Assembly (NCBI GenBank): GCA_032191485.1
Contig: JAVDOI010000010.1
Location: forward strand, 5,961,808 to 6,025,807
DNA from: Leptoclinus maculatus
Taxonomy: Eukaryota > Chordata > Actinopteri > Perciformes > Stichaeidae
Reading direction: 5' to 3'
Length of the DNA: 64,000 nt
In this document: positions 28,568-42,200 of the stretch, one piece after another
Layout of the letters: the number at the start of each line of letters is the position of its first letter
How positions within the stretch are numbered: position 1 is the stretch's first letter
The notes under the pieces: generated by a model
The model's input: only the letters and a program-made list of their open reading frames with translations
What the model was told of the DNA's origin: nothing
Database searches by the model: none
Program-made: the position numbers and the translations under genes

Positions 28568-28843
28568 ATGAGCGACGCAAACTACTGGGTTGTGGACTAT
28601 GATCTCTCCACTCCTGCTCCATCTGGGTTCCCCAGGGGCCCAACGGTGCAGCAGCCCATGCCGGGGCACCCCGAGCAGGGAACGGCGCTGTGTTTCGTTG
28701 GCCTCCTCGTGCTGCTGCTGCTCTTTCTCGTCGTTCGCTGCGTCCGTATCTTATTAGACCCCTACAGCAGCATACCAGCCTCATCGTGGACGGATCATAA
28801 GGAGGGGCTGGACAGAGGGCAATTTGATTATGCACTGGTGTGA
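28568..28843 (+). CDS. ctxn1: CTXN1, cortexin 1, single-pass neuronal membrane protein
   Basis: A single-exon reading frame of 91 residues. The ATG at 28568 is chosen because it aligns with the family start; an upstream in-frame ATG at 28520 would add 16 unrelated residues. A hydrophobic segment lies at about residues 39-58. It is followed by the nearly invariant cortexin tail, from VRCVRILLDPYS (residues 56-67) through ASSWTDHKEGLDRGQFDYALV, split here only by my reading at residue 71. Human CTXN1 has 82 residues; the extra length is in the divergent N-terminal ectodomain. Known role: small brain-enriched membrane protein linked to neurite signalling, mechanism unclear. It lies next to timm44, as in human. 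Confidence 0.95.
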   Translation: MSDANYWVVDYDLSTPAPSGFPRGPTVQQPMPGHPEQGTALCFVGLLVLLLLFLVVRCVRILLDPYSSIPASSWTDHKEGLDRGQFDYALV

Positions 28844-30115
28844 AGACGAGGGGGGATCGGGAGATGAAGAGAGGGATGAATTTGGAGACATGTTAAGGTT
28901 CTTTTGAGGGACTTTTGATGGATGATGTGTGTTCGGTGTCCTGCTAAAAGCTTCTAGTTCCAAAGTTTCAGCTCCTTAAAATGAAAGAAACTGCATTATG
29001 TTTGTTGTTTGGTTGGGGTATTGTAATGCAAGCTGTGAAGATACCAGCATAACAACTATTAAACAGTATCTGTACAAGGATTCAATCCAGAGAGAAAAGG
29101 AGCAGAGACCAGAAGTCCCGCATCTATTTTAATTCCCAGTAATTAACGTCATATTGGAGACTGTTAGGTGGGTATGTTGTTACACTGCAGCTTCTAGAGT
29201 GACAAATTGCAGGAAGACAGCGATCAGTATGACAGCATTACGTTATGACTCCTGTTTGTCCTGTCATTTTGTAATTCTATAATGTTTCTACAAATCCCAG
29301 GGCTGAATTATAAATAGAGAGCAGAGCTGCTGCGAGAGAGGTCCTGATTAAATAAAAGTGAAATCGAATGAGTTTAGGGTCGACATGGAAGTCATTTAGA
29401 CAGAACTAATATGCACTGTTGCAGCAGATTTAAAGCAAGATTGAGACCTTTATACGTTGATTTGCTGTTAAAATGTAAAAGTCTTTCTGTCTTTTTTGGA
29501 AGTGCGGCTGAACGAACAATTTAGAAGATGTCAAAGTTTCTCTGGAACAGGAAACCTGTTTTTATGTGAACCATGCTGGATATTGTGAGGCATTTGTACA
29601 ACCTCTAACATGATCCTCAGGTATAATGATTTCTAATTAACCTAAGCCTCTATAATTAGAGGAAATCGCCTCCTGAAATTGAGCTTTAGCTACTATTTGT
29701 ATCTCTATTTTGTTCAATGTGTCCTGAATTTCAATCTCATCCCCCTAAGCTGTTGTTTATAATACATAACATACTAATTATTTTATTTTGGGTTTTGTTA
29801 TTTCATGTCGCCATCCCTTTAAGAGGCTTATGAGGATCAGTGCAGAGAGTCACTACACTGACTCAATACGAGTCATATAAAGTTATGATTATGAAATGCA
29901 TGTACACCAATTTCTTTTCTCTAATCCTTTTTGCCTTTAGGCCCAGTCCAGTGCACCAGCCAAATCTGTTCAACAGTGCCTGTAGGAATATGAGAAAAGC
30001 TAAAAACTAGTTCGTACTCACTACTTACTGCCCTTTTGCATCTTGTTTTATTATATTGTTTCTGCCCATATTTTATTGTAAAGTCCTCTCTTTATAAATA
30101 AACTCAAGTATTAAC
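28844..30115 (+). other. ctxn1: Probable 3' UTR of ctxn1
   Basis: Follows the ctxn1 stop codon. AATAAA at 30097-30102 is a plausible poly(A) signal, and a second A-rich signal lies near 30285. No coding sequence is seen. A long 3' UTR would be typical of a neuronal gene. Confidence 0.4.
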
Positions 30116-31189
30116 ATTTTTGGGATTTGTTAAAAAGTTGTTTTGTTTCATTAATGATGACCAAAAGACTGTTTAGCAATACCAATTATATTGTGTATGG
30201 TCTTACTTCCCGGATGTAGACTCTTGCTGGGAATAATTAGATATTTTCCTAATGTTTCTTGAAATTAGCATTCAGTTTTTAATGAAATAAAAAGCTTTTG
30301 TCCTGTCTTTTTATAAAGTTTCATCATTTTGCAGTACACACACATAAAAACAGACACACACACACACACACGGCACCTAACACACACACTTTTACTTGAG
30401 CAAACGCTGTCCTCAGTGCTGCCCTACAATCAATACAAGCAAGATTTAGAGCACATGGAATCAACTGAACAATCAATTGGAGGCTTGTAAAGAGACACAG
30501 TTAGTTAATTTATGAGGATCGGCCCTCACAGAGTCAGACCGGCTCCCAGGACTAAATATATCCCTACGCTGACTCACATGGACCCTCAGCACTCTGCTTG
30601 TTTGGATGAGAAAAATATACATAAGAGAAAATCTGTGTCATTTTTAAAAACATAGCAAAAGCACAAAACTAAAATATTTAAAGGGATTTAGGTCAAATTG
30701 ATATGGGACTCCGTTTTCAAAAACAGTGGTATTCCTTCCTAATCATAAAAAAAAACACTGTTTCATTTGTAGTTATAGAGAGTTTAAAGTGCATTTCCTG
30801 ACTGCGTCCCTTGTGGTAGATCTCCCTGGCCTTTGCTTCACTCGGGAACTTCTGATTAGCTGTGACCTCTTCTGGATACTTTGAGAACTACGAGTGTGAG
30901 TCCACTGATAACTGTGGGATCAATGAGTGTTCAAATGTGCTTCTCAACTATGAAGAAACACATGAGAAAGTTTGGGGGTAAAAGTCATTTAAAACTACTT
31001 TTAAGAAAAATAATTGTGAATAAAAATATGGGGGAAATTATAGATAAATGCATACATGCATAAAATGGCTTACATAAAAGTAATTATGAAGACTAAATAA
31101 TGAACTATATTATATAGTCCAATTCCACAGTACATTCATTCAAGACATTCACATCCCCCTCAGGAAAAATTGCTGTAACTTTGGTTACA

Positions 31190-31739
31190 GCAACCCCCAT
31201 AGGGGGTCCGCGGAGGTACTGCAGGGGATCCGCGAAATTGTTGGTTGATTAGACAATTTTATTTTCCAAACATGAATCTGTCCATTATTTTAATAGTTTA
31301 GTATTGTATGCAAGATAACAGGTATGTTTATGCATGGCAGTGGCACTAATAGGCCATCACTCATTTTCGTTTCTACATTTATGTTTAAAATAAAAACGTC
31401 AATTTGAATAGCGTGTATGCATGATTATCATGCAATTAACAGACAATGTTGATATTGGCATTGGTATCAGCTGACAAGTTATGTTTCTAAATGGCAGTGG
31501 CACGGCCACCCTACTCACTGTACCTTGCACATGTTTAAAATAAAAACATGAATATATGAACCTGTGTATTATTTGAATAGCTTAGTATTGAATGCACAAT
31601 AACAAGGTATGTTTATACATGGCACTAGGCTCAGTTTAATATAAAACACAATTTTATACAATATATATAGTCGGGGGTCCCTGCTCCATCTCTCTATCAG
31701 TTTGGGGGTCCTTGGCCTAAAAAACGTTGAAGAGCCCTG
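31190..31739. mobile_element. Degenerate DNA-transposon-like repeat
   Basis: The left part carries GGGGGTCCGCGGAGG and the right part carries GGGGGTCC, then ends near GAGCCCTG. This looks like a fish hAT-type repeat end seen in reverse. Inside, a stretch around 31270-31345 recurs in diverged form around 31558-31626 (shared TTTAGTATTG and GGTATGTTTAT phrases), so the interior is partly duplicated. No target duplication could be fixed. Confidence 0.4.
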
Positions 31740-31794
31740 CTCTAGAGCCATCATCAGGTCAAAAGATAAATGTTTCCAGTACTTTGGTATATAA

Positions 31795-31975
31795 TTACAT
31801 ACATTCCCATCAGCCTCAGTTGTACTTTGTGTTTAGTGCTAATTAGCACTGGTTAGCATGCTAAACTAATGCTAATATGCTAAACTAAGACGGCAAACAA
31901 GGTAAAGATTATATACCAGCTAAAAATCAGCATGTTACTATCTTCATTGTGAGCATGTAAGCATCAAAACGTTGG
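31795..31975. repeat. Dispersed repeat with GCTAAC/GTTAGCATGC motifs
   Basis: A cluster of TTAGCATGCTAA and GCTAATATGCTAA phrases, followed by CAGCATGTTACTATC. A related stretch in reversed order occurs at about 58640-58790. Both look like copies of a common teleost interspersed repeat. Confidence 0.45.
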
Positions 31976-32207
31976 CAATAAGTAAGGGCAAGTTATCTGG
32001 CACAAACCACAGCAGCCAAACTGGACTAAAAACAGCCCTTTTCAGTTTACAATTCATCAGGCTCCAACAGATGGTTGGATGCACAGTGCAACACCCCCAC
32101 CTCATTACTCCAGCAATTAACAGGACAGATTTTGCTTCAGTGCGTCCTGACAATTTACTTCGTTGACAAAACAACAAAGGCACTCAGTCCCCATCAGTCT
32201 CTCACAT

Positions 32208-32215
32208 GTGCACAC
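32208..32215. repeat. Left 8-bp target-site duplication (GTGCACAC)
   Basis: Identical to 33505-33512 and abuts the inverted repeat exactly. Confidence 0.88.
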
Positions 32216-33504
32216 CAGTGGCGGGCCGTGCATTTTATACCTGGGCCTTCACTGCTGTCCTGCAGCTGAAACACAGCTACGGTTATTATTTGTTTTCGTG
32301 TAAAAATGAAGCCAACACCTATAAATACACTAACTGCAGAGTGCAGATACATGAATACGCCGAGAGTGCGTCTCCTCTCTGCTCTGACTGCAGCTGGGAC
32401 TGCTGCGCGAGGCTGCTGTGAGAGTCACCGCCTATGAGTGCTTTGGGGCGGCTCACGGCAGCTCCCGCTGCTCGTTCACGACAGTAACTGTAGAATGGTA
32501 CGTGCTTTAACGTCAGAGTCAAAACACCAGAAAAGTCTCCAACAACACCAGAAAAAGTCGCTAGATTTGTCACTAGTAGCTTTTGACAAAAAAAGTCGCC
32601 ATGAGGGTTTGGAAAGTCGCCAGATTTAGCGAGAAAGTCGCCATGTTGGCAACACTGGCACCGGCTAAATATGTCCCCAGCGCAACATTGGACGTAACAA
32701 TAGTTCCTATCACATATAAAACCAAACAAAAATCCATCTTCATAAAAACAACTTGTACAAATAATAATATACAAACAAACATATTAAAGTTACTGCAGAT
32801 GCAGTTAACTTACCAAAGCTGCTGTTCACTATTTAAAGACAAAGTCCATCCTCCTTTCTTTGTTAATAAAGAGTTTAATCCCACGGTTGTTCAGTACATC
32901 CGTGTGTTTTAGTTCCAGTAAGAAGTCCTTCTCGATTCATGGACGCCAGTGAAGTCAGTCGAGCCTCCCCAGTTGTATTTCCTGAATACGTTTTAATGCG
33001 TTTAAGGGCTGAAAATGGCCGCTCGACAGAGGCAGCAGATATTGGGATTGTCACCACTCACACCAACATGTCAGGCTAGCCCACTGACCAATCACGTATG
33101 GCTAGGCCAGCTAGCAGGCTCTGACACGTCAAAGAATACGCCCAACATGTCAAACTAAAGATCTGATTGGTTGAACACTATGACAATCAACAATATCGTC
33201 CCCATTCACTGAAACTGCAAAGGGATTCACTTGTGAGTCTGCAGGCCTCGGGCCTCTCTTCTTACCTAGAGACACAGAGGTGAAATCTGATTGGATAAAA
33301 GCTCTACTTAAAACAAGCTGCACTGGAAGCAGAGCAACTGAGAAAGACAGTAGCTGTGCAATGACAAAATAAGATAATGGGAAAAAAAATTATAATTCAT
33401 GTAGTGTATTTATGAAAAATTATTAAATTATAAAATAGCTATAACTTTGTCATTCTGTCTAGGCCAGCAGAGAAGGCCTTGCAGGCCCTGGCGGCCCACC
33501 ACTG
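32216..33504 (-). mobile_element. hAT transposon, internally deleted, transposase C-terminus retained
   Basis: A 1289-bp element beginning CAGTGGCGGGCC and ending GGCGGCCCACCACTG, with perfect 8-bp GTGCACAC duplications. On its minus strand a fragment (33057-32875 and just upstream) encodes ISAASVERPFSALKRIKTY. This matches the C-terminal dimerisation region of hAT transposases (consensus like E-R-x-F-S-x-L-K-x-I-K). The BED finger and catalytic core are missing, so it cannot mobilise itself. The interior also holds repeated AAAGTCGCCA phrases near 32545-32650, probably a nested repeat. Confidence 0.9.
32875..33057 (-). pseudogene. hAT transposase C-terminal fragment
   Basis: The open reading frame keeps the SVERPFSALKRIKT motif and a following L-x-x-L-A-S-M-N-R-E stretch, typical of the dimerisation domain at the end of hAT transposases. 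Nothing of the N-terminal two thirds of a normal protein of about 600 residues is present. It is a remnant inside the element at 32216-33504. Confidence 0.8.
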
Positions 33505-33512
33505 GTGCACAC
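33505..33512. repeat. Right 8-bp target-site duplication (GTGCACAC)
   Basis: Perfect copy of 32208-32215. Confidence 0.88.
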
Positions 33513-34950
33513 AGATATGCAAATAAGGCTGGATCACAGAAAAACAGGACCTCAGGCCTGACATGCATGGTGGACACTGTTCCGTATTACTGTACATGTG
33601 ACACTTCCAACATGCCACAATATTGCTTTGTAAACCAATATTACGATGGCTTATATACTATTATAATTATTATCATTTAGTTGTTTATTACTAATCAAAA
33701 ATATATACATTTAACATTTGTCAAATTTTAGAAGTACTGTAATGTTACTGTAATGGATGGTGTTGTAAGCTCTTCTTATTTGATTACATCTCATTACACA
33801 GACAAGGCAGGTGCACACAGTATGCAAATAAATATCTTCCTGAATCTGGACAGGGTAATTTTCTGGTAGTCTGACTCAATACCACAGAAATGCGTACACA
33901 AACTGTCTTTCCCTTTGTTACAGCATCAGTTTAAAACAGACTTTATGTAAATATTAATAAATTGACTAATACGCCGATGCCTTACACATAACACAGCTGT
34001 GCTGTCCTGACTGATCAAATAATAGCTCATCTGCATTACAGTAGTGATGTTGTCAGCAGACAGCCTGCTTATCTCCATCCACGACAATACTAGCTGAGTG
34101 TGCTGAAGAGCATGTTGGTGTGAGGACTGGGGTGTGTCTGCATGGGTTCAGGAGAAGCGAGTGACTGTGTTTGTGTGTTTTAAGGGTGTGCCATCGGGGT
34201 TTGTGTTACAGCAGGTAAACACACAGCCCTCAATGACAGAATGCACGTATATTCAGAGTAAAGTCTATGTGCTCAACTATGCACATACTTGGTGAGGTCT
34301 GTTTACCTTCAAACTAGGAAGTCCTGGAAGTGTCCTGGATTGTTGCTATGGGTGTTAACAGCCGCTTTCCAAGAGAATGGTAATGGTAGAAGGAAATGAA
34401 ATTAGATATACTTGTTACTTCTTGTCAAAGAAGGGTCAAGCATTGTATGTTTATTATTGAGTACAACTTCTGGTAGAATATAAGGGAACTTAATGAGATG
34501 AGTAAGTTTACTGCTGAAAAGCAGCATGAAAAAGTAGCAATCACAAATGAATGCTTAATGCTTAAACGTAGCATAACAATAGCTCCAGTAAAGAAGGGTC
34601 ATAAAGTGTCAGTTACAGAACAATATATTAAGATTTCTAACCCTAGTCAGCAAACTGCTCGTACCAGACCAAGTGAAGCAGTAACAGCAAAACGCCTTTA
34701 GTGGGTGTAATTGAACCAAGGTGCGTTTTATTTTATCATGATTTCAACTTTTCATTTGTAAAAGGAAGAATGTGTTTTTTCTTCTCACAAAACTTACATA
34801 ATATTACTGCTGTTGTGATGTTTGTTTAACTTAATGCATGTACAAACTAACTCCATTGCCGTTTTTATGACATTATAAAGTTACGTTACTGCAAAACCTG
34901 CTGCAGTGTTTCCTTTGTTGCCCATGCTGAGTTACTGACTGGGTTGTGAT
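33513..34950. other. Intergenic stretch before cers4, no gene seen
   Basis: AT-rich sequence. The 67-residue ORF at 34498-34701 is basic and has no recognised domain or splice context. No conserved element could be named. Confidence 0.4.
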
Positions 34951-34959
34951 TGTGAACAG

Positions 34960-35466
34960 TCGCTGTGGGAAAGAGACGCCCCTCGTGTTTCGTCGCTCAA
35001 CCATCAAGCTACACCACAGCCAGCTTCATCCTCCTGTTAGAGACAGACACGGAATACCGGAAGCCTTCAGAATAAAAGGTACACCTGAGTTACCTTTACG
35101 AGCAATTACTTGTCTTCAGTAACGTACCTAATTACATTTTTTAAGGCATCAGCACATCTCTATTTATGTTGTGTCTTCGGGAGATCATGGAAGACAAAAA
35201 CAGACGTATTTTCACCTTAAATCATTACAAACGGAAACGGTCTCTTACCAGTGGCTATTATTTTGAAATTAGTAGTATCTTCTCTTCCTCGTGCCTAACT
35301 TGACACCTGAGCGACTCGTCTCCTCTGTGGTGAAGTCGTTAAGGATACAGCGGTAAGGAAGCGCATCCCCAGCCACACAAGGCTGCAACAAATTCCCAGT
35401 TTAAGGTGGATTTTATTCTTCTATCCCCTCAGGATCAGTTCATCACTTCTATAGAGCTGCGGACAG
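34960..35466 (+). promoter_or_regulatory. cers4: Probable 5' non-coding exons of cers4
   Basis: Two donor-flanked segments lie upstream of the coding exons. One ends at 35080 (AAAAG followed by GTACACC). The second is a 34-nt exon at 35433-35466 with acceptor TATCCCCTCAG and donor GGACAG/GTGAGT. The first coding exon begins after an acceptor at 36210, only 4 nt before the ATG. Non-coding leader exons are therefore expected. Their use is inferred, and the transcription start is not visible. Confidence 0.45.
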
Positions 35467-35898
35467 GTGAGTCTCTGTCATGCAGCCCGTTTCTTTCAAC
35501 AGGGCAATTACAACTTGATGTGTTTCACCTTGGAAATTAATAGACTACCTACTGTACTTCCAGCTGTACTTCCTTATTTCCACTGTGGGATTATGCAGTA
35601 TGCGTGTGTTGCTCTTTACTGGAGTATTTATGATATAGTGTACTATTATATTAGGGGCTTTAGGGGCCTTGTGAACTACATGCATGGTTGTTTTGTGGCA
35701 TTATTGACAAACTGAGTAACCTTCCAAAAGGATCTTCAACTTAATGTGTTGTTTATAACTTTTCTGTGACTTATTAACGATGGAATCAATATTTTGATGT
35801 CATTTTTGTAGCTTGGAATAGAGTCAGGTATCAGATGTGGCAAATATTACAATATGTTGTCCATAAGTTTATGTTTATGTGCCAACATAGTATTCCTT

Positions 35899-35900
<2 letters not shown>

Positions 35901-35982
<82 letters not shown>
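35901..35982. repeat. (CT)n microsatellite
   Basis: 82 bp of pure TC dinucleotides, followed by a short (AC)n tract near 36002-36017. It lies upstream of the first cers4 coding exon and creates spurious Ser-Leu frames. Confidence 0.95.
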
Positions 35983-35985
<3 letters not shown>

Positions 35986-36214
35986 CCTACCCACTGTATA
36001 TACACACACACACACACAAACCAACAAGTAAGCACAATCAAACACTGGTGGTCACAGGTATCACTCCACTCACTGCTTACTTAAATCCAACCGGACTACC
36101 CAGATTGGGTTTACCTGGATGAACTCACATTTGGTCGGGCTGAGGCTTAACTATGTGGAAACCTCTGTTTTCTACTTAATCCTCAACACTTCTGCCTGTC
36201 CATCCCGCAGCAGA

Positions 36215-39200
36215 ATGGACCTGCTGCCGGATGTATGGAGGCAGGACTACTGGCTTCCTCCAGGTGTGACCTGGAGGGACGTGGAACAGCTGGCCGACTC
36301 TGAGCGACCACGACCCCACGACCTTCTCATAACTCTGCCCCTCGCGCTGGGCTTTGTTGCCCTGCGCTACGTGTTTGAAAGGTAAAACACTGATCTCTTT
36401 GTTCTGGAAAGATCTGGATGGTGTTATGGGGATATCGTAGAGTCACGGGAAGACAATTAAACCTGCCTGATCTGAAATATCACCTCCAGCCCTCTTTTAA
36501 GAAAGAGTTTTTTCATGCCATTTTAATTTGACTTGGTTCCAAAAGCAGGTGATTGACAGAGCAGACACTGTCATCATCAGGGAAAAAGGCCTTGAGGGAA
36601 TAAAAAGAGAGAGAAATAGAAATGTTCTGACCTAAATGGAGGATTTTTTTTTTTATTATAGCTGTAAACCAGATTTTGTTTGCATTAATTGCTTTTACCA
36701 CATCTAATGCCTTTCAGATTGAACTTCATTTCCAAAATCAAATGATTTATCAACTTAAAGAGAAACTATAGGTAGTGTCAGAGGGCTTGTTATGAGTGTA
36801 TAACAATAGGCATTTTACACACACAGATATTCTTCAGGGGTTTTAATTGGTTGATTGCATCCCCAGAGTGTTCACTGTTGTAACATTTACAGGAGTGAAG
36901 AGTCGGTGGAATCAAATGGCTTTTTAAAGCCAATTAAAATGTCATTGTTATTCCTACACAATGCTACTTTAGTCTGTTGTATTCTGATATCAGATGTTTA
37001 CTCTGTGAGGTATATTATATTTGTTGTTTTTCACATTATTATTCATATTGCATACTATTCTACTATACTGTATATAATATACACTATACAACACATTTTT
37101 AACACTGGTCTAGCATTGATATATTTGTTTATTTTCTACTTATATGTATTTCTTTTTCCACTTCTCTGGACTGTGTCTTGTGCTGTAATGCTACATTTTC
37201 ACACATTTAAACACAAATATCTGTCAAGTTTAGTGTTGACACTATACATCCATGCACACACACTGCATTGTTATCTGCTTTAACACATATATTGTGCATA
37301 CAGTACAGCCGTCAGTTATCCTGAAGTGTTTGCTTTAGGCTTATTATGTATGGGGAGTATGGCTAAACAATTGCAGGCTGGTGCCGGACTGTCCCGCAGG
37401 GGTGTTACCGGTATATCATCATTTGTGGAAACTGTCTTTTGTTGCCTCCAGGTTTCTTGCCCCACCCATGGGCAGATGTTTGGGGGTGAAGAATAGATTA
37501 CAAGTGAGTGCTGCCCCCTCCCCACAGCTGGAGTCGTTTTACACCCAGAGGAGCAGACAACCGACACAGGTTAGTCGGAAAAAGGCCTCAGTATTCATGC
37601 ATTCAATTTGTAGCATGTTTTTCACATCATCCAAAAGAAGTTGGAAAAGGATCAAGGAAGGATGTGCTTACATTTCTAAAAAGGCTAATTTTAAGCATTT
37701 ACTTCCTCATGTTTGTTGCTGGGGCTTCTTGTTCTGTGTGAAAAGCAAAGAGGAACAGGATTGTTGTGATGGTAACGCATCCTTCTTCCTGGAAAAACCT
37801 CTCCTGGGGGAAAACACTACATTTACAGATGTTACGTTCATTATTCTCTTTCGGTTTATAGATAAACTAGAAGTGCTTCCAGAATATTACTCACATTTAT
37901 TTTTCTTTATCTTTATACAAAATACTAACAAAGAATATAAAAACACTTTACTGCCTCACACAACCAAATTTAATTAATCCCAGCAGGCCTGTTTGTTTTA
38001 AACCTGCAGATGATAATTAATTTGCGTCACTTATTCGGCTAACAGTTTTACTTTTTTATTTTACGACAACACTTTGGAAGTAACTCAACACCAGCATCCA
38101 TTTAGTAGATAGTGAAGTCGATATGATGTATCTGCCTCCATCTGTTTTTCCCTTTTGTCCTTTCCTCCTTCATGCCTGCCCCTTTGTGATTACATTATAC
38201 TTCGTATCTTTAAAGATTGCTTTCAGCTCTCCGTCCCTCCCCATTTCATTAATTTCTTCCTCCTATTGTTGTTTTAGAGTGAAATTGTTAGTTTGATGTC
38301 GCTGTGTGGCAAAACCCAGAGGCAGATTGAGACCTGGTTCAGACTTCGCAGGAACCAGGACAGGCCATCTCTCTCCAAGAAGTTTTCTGAAGCTGCGTGA
38401 GTGCTCTCTCTCTCTCTCTCTCTCTCTCTCCACAGCCCCTATCATTGTTCAGTTTACAGATGACTACCCTCGAGAACACTCCTGAGACAACTGGGGGAAA
38501 AGCCTTGAGAACTAGACTTGCAGGATTTACCACTGCAGAAAGAGATCCAGCTATGTTGATAAATGTCGAGACTTTGTTGTAGAGACTATCAACAGAGAGG
38601 GCTGACGCAGGGAGCTTTGTCCAACATGTCAACAAAGAACATCTGAGATTCTTTTTGTGTGTTGCAAACAAACAAAACAGGTTTACCTTCCATGATGCTG
38701 TCAGATACTGCAGCAAAACTGGACTGATTGTAGAGTGGTAGCGGTCAACAGACAATAGGGGCTCCTCTTTTCAGTTACAAACCTACAACTGTTAGAACCC
38801 TTACGTACTGTTAGGGTCAAATTTGACCCGTTTTGACATTTGACAGCAGTAAAAATACCCTAAACGTCATTCTTTTAGGCTGAAATTTTATGACTTTTCC
38901 TAAAGTGACCCAAAATACACAAAAATTCAAATATTTTAAATTGTTATACTTTTGTACAGATGCTACAAGTTGTTGTACACTGAAGCTGTTTCGGGTCAAA
39001 TTTGACCCGTATCTATTGAGATGGATTTTGAATCTACCAGTGTGGGTCAAATCAAGGACAATGGTGGTTTTAGGGAATCTTGAAACTGTGAAACTGTACA
39101 GGCCATGCCTGTGTGTATTTGTTATGGGACAGTGTTGACAGAGTTCAAGGGGGACCTCGAAACTGTCACGAGAACTGTCTGTGTTCCAACAACATTTGCT

Positions 39201-42200
39201 CAGGTTCCCGCAGAGACAGACAGACACCTGCTGGTCTTTGAAGTGGCATGGGGGAGCCTCGAAACAGTGAAATAGTAAAACAAAACAGAAGTGATCATAT
39301 ATGATCAAAGGGAACAGAGGTCATCCACAGGTCAGAGGGTGCCTTGTCACAGACACAAGCACCTGCACCTGCAATATTATCAAATAATCTACAAAGGAAC
39401 AAATTTGAATCAATTTGGGTTGGGAGGGTGGGGGGGGGTGGGGGAGGGGGGTCATAACATTATAAAGGTACCTGAGCTGCCATTTCAGTGACTGACATCA
39501 TGGCAGCAAGATTTAGTGTGCAACAGGCCCTGGATCTGTTCTTCAGAGATGAGGTTGAGAGTGATTTGGAGGATGTGTCAGAGCAGGAAGACAACGTGGA
39601 AGAAAACTCTGATTATTGACTAGTTTATAATAAGCATGTTATTATGTAATGTTTTGTGTTCTGGTAAATGTTGAATTAATATTGATAATTATGATTTCTT
39701 ATGATATAGCAGTGAGGACAGCATTTAATGGTTGCAATGGTTAAACATGGTTATATTATAAATTCCAACAGTTTCAGAATGTTCATGCCATTTTCAAATT
39801 CAATAAAATATATTTAAGTCATTATGGCTTTTATGTTTTTATGTCTTATGTAAAACAGGACATGATAATGTGTAATAGTAGAGGTTTTTGTCCAAAAACG
39901 AATGTTGTAAAACTTAAAAAACACACTCTCCCTGCTCTCTGAAACATGTATTAAGGATTAATCATACATTTATTAATGAGACATAGGCTATTTAGACATT
40001 CTAAATAGATCTGTAGTTTAAAATTTGGTATAGACACTTACTATGAGGGAATTCTTGGTCCGGGTCAAAATTAACCCGAACCATACTGTGAAGGTGTCAA
40101 ATATAAACAGTATGTAAGGGTTAAGCAACAGGTGCGCAGGTGATTTTAATTACCCACTACGTCCTGGTGACACACACACACACACAGTCACCAGCAGTTA
40201 CCTAGTGACAGGCACACAACCACAACACATTTCTTGCTTCTACAGACTTGTTTACTTTTTTAAAGTTTCTTTCCAAATGTATGATCTGAAGTGTTTTATT
40301 TTGCAGTTGGAGGTTCTTTTTCTACCTCACAGCGTTCATGGCTGGACTAGCGTGTTTGATTGATGTGAGTATGAGTTTCAAAAAAGTTTTAATGCAATAC
40401 CTATGCTATTTAAGATTTACGTTTTATGGCTTTAAAACTATCTTTATCTTTTCTCCACAGAGCCCATGGTTCTGGGACCGCAGGGAATGTTGGAGGCAAT
40501 ATCCATTTCAGGTGAAGACCTACAGTAACATCATGCCACTTGTTATGAATAATTAGTGTGTCCTATTTCATTATTAAGATGTGATCAAAGCCTTGTTTCA
40601 TAAGGAATCTGTTAACTATGATCAGCTTCTCAGAGTAGGTTGAAGGTAATCTGAGTTTGAAGGAAACAGATTAAATATGTTTTAAAGAGGAAATGTAAAA
40701 CAAGCACAATATGGTGAACTAATCTCTTTCCTCGTTCATATCACTGAGAACTGTGAGTGTTCTGTCTCACTTTAATGTAAGTTAATTTACTCATCCAATG
40801 GGTAAACATATCAAAACAAGTCAAGAGTTAAAGAATGCCATGGATGCGGCGGAAAGAACAAGCATGTTTATGTTTTATTTCTATATTTTAGGCAGAGTTC
40901 CCTCCTGACATTTTAATCTGATTGCTATCAAGTTTGCAATTTCAGTCTCTTTCTGCATCTAGAGTAACTCCCAGCCCTCACAATACATTTGTTAAACTTC
41001 ATTTTAGGGCTGCAAGTGATGTTTATTTTCATTCTCAATTAATCTTGAGATTAACTTGATTAACCCCCCCAAGACAATAAGTTCCTTTATAATAGCAACA
41101 ATTATAGCAGAAGATGGTTTCGATGCATTAACCTCTGGGTTATGGGCCCAGCACGCTTCTGCTGCACAGGCAGCTGGAAACTCAAGCCAAACAACAATTT
41201 AGGAGGCCAGTGTCTCGTCCATCAGGCCTCTGAGGGCTGCTGGGAAGTCATTGTGCACAAATCACACTGGCACTAATCCTTTTTGAGTTAATCTTCTTCT
41301 ATATTTGTGTGACGTACAATCAGGGAATCATGAAAGTGTTCAGTGCCTGCCTGATGTTCATCGTAGTATTCAGGCTAATAGTTTGGTCTATAAACATCAC
41401 AAATAAGTGAAAATACAGTTACAGTTTCACAAAAGCCCAAAATGTCTTGTTTTGTCCCAAAGTCCAAAACTTAAAGACTTTAAAGCTTTAAAGCTTGATG
41501 ATACAAATCTTAACTGAAAGGACGTAAACTGCAATTTCTAATCTATATTTAGAGTTTTGTTCCTCTGTATGCTAACCAATGTTGGCTGCTATGGCTCCAT
41601 TTTTGTGCCACCAGTAAGTGTCTTTGAATCTCTTTTTATTGACTATTGAATGATGTTTGTACGCAGCCCATGGAGAGAGCTCATTACTGGTACTACATGC
41701 TTGAGTTGGGGTTTTATGGCTCTCTGCTCCTTCGGATCCCTGTGGACATCAAGAGGAAGGTGAGGAGCTATAGAGGAGGGTATCAAATAAGATATTAGCC
41801 CTATGTTTGCTTCAGCCTGGTCATATTTCACAGTTGATGGCTTGCACTTCTGTTTTAATGAGAACCTTGACTTAACACATGGTTAATAAGTGACTAGATA
41901 ATCTACACATGTTTGCTTTGCCAGGATTTTAAAGAACAGGTGATCCACCATTTGGCCACCATCTTCCTGCTCAGTTTCTCCTACTGTGCCAACTACATTC
42001 GCATCGGCACCTTGGTCATGCTGCTTCACGACTCCTCTGACATCCTGCTCGAGGTAACATGTCCTCTCCAATACTCTCCCAGCGTCATGCTGCTTTCATG
42101 TAACATTGGTGGATCTTAAGAGTCTATTGTCATCTATTCAGGCTCTAGGGCCACAGCTAAAGGGGCACATGAGACAAAGATAATTATTCTCTTCAGGGCA

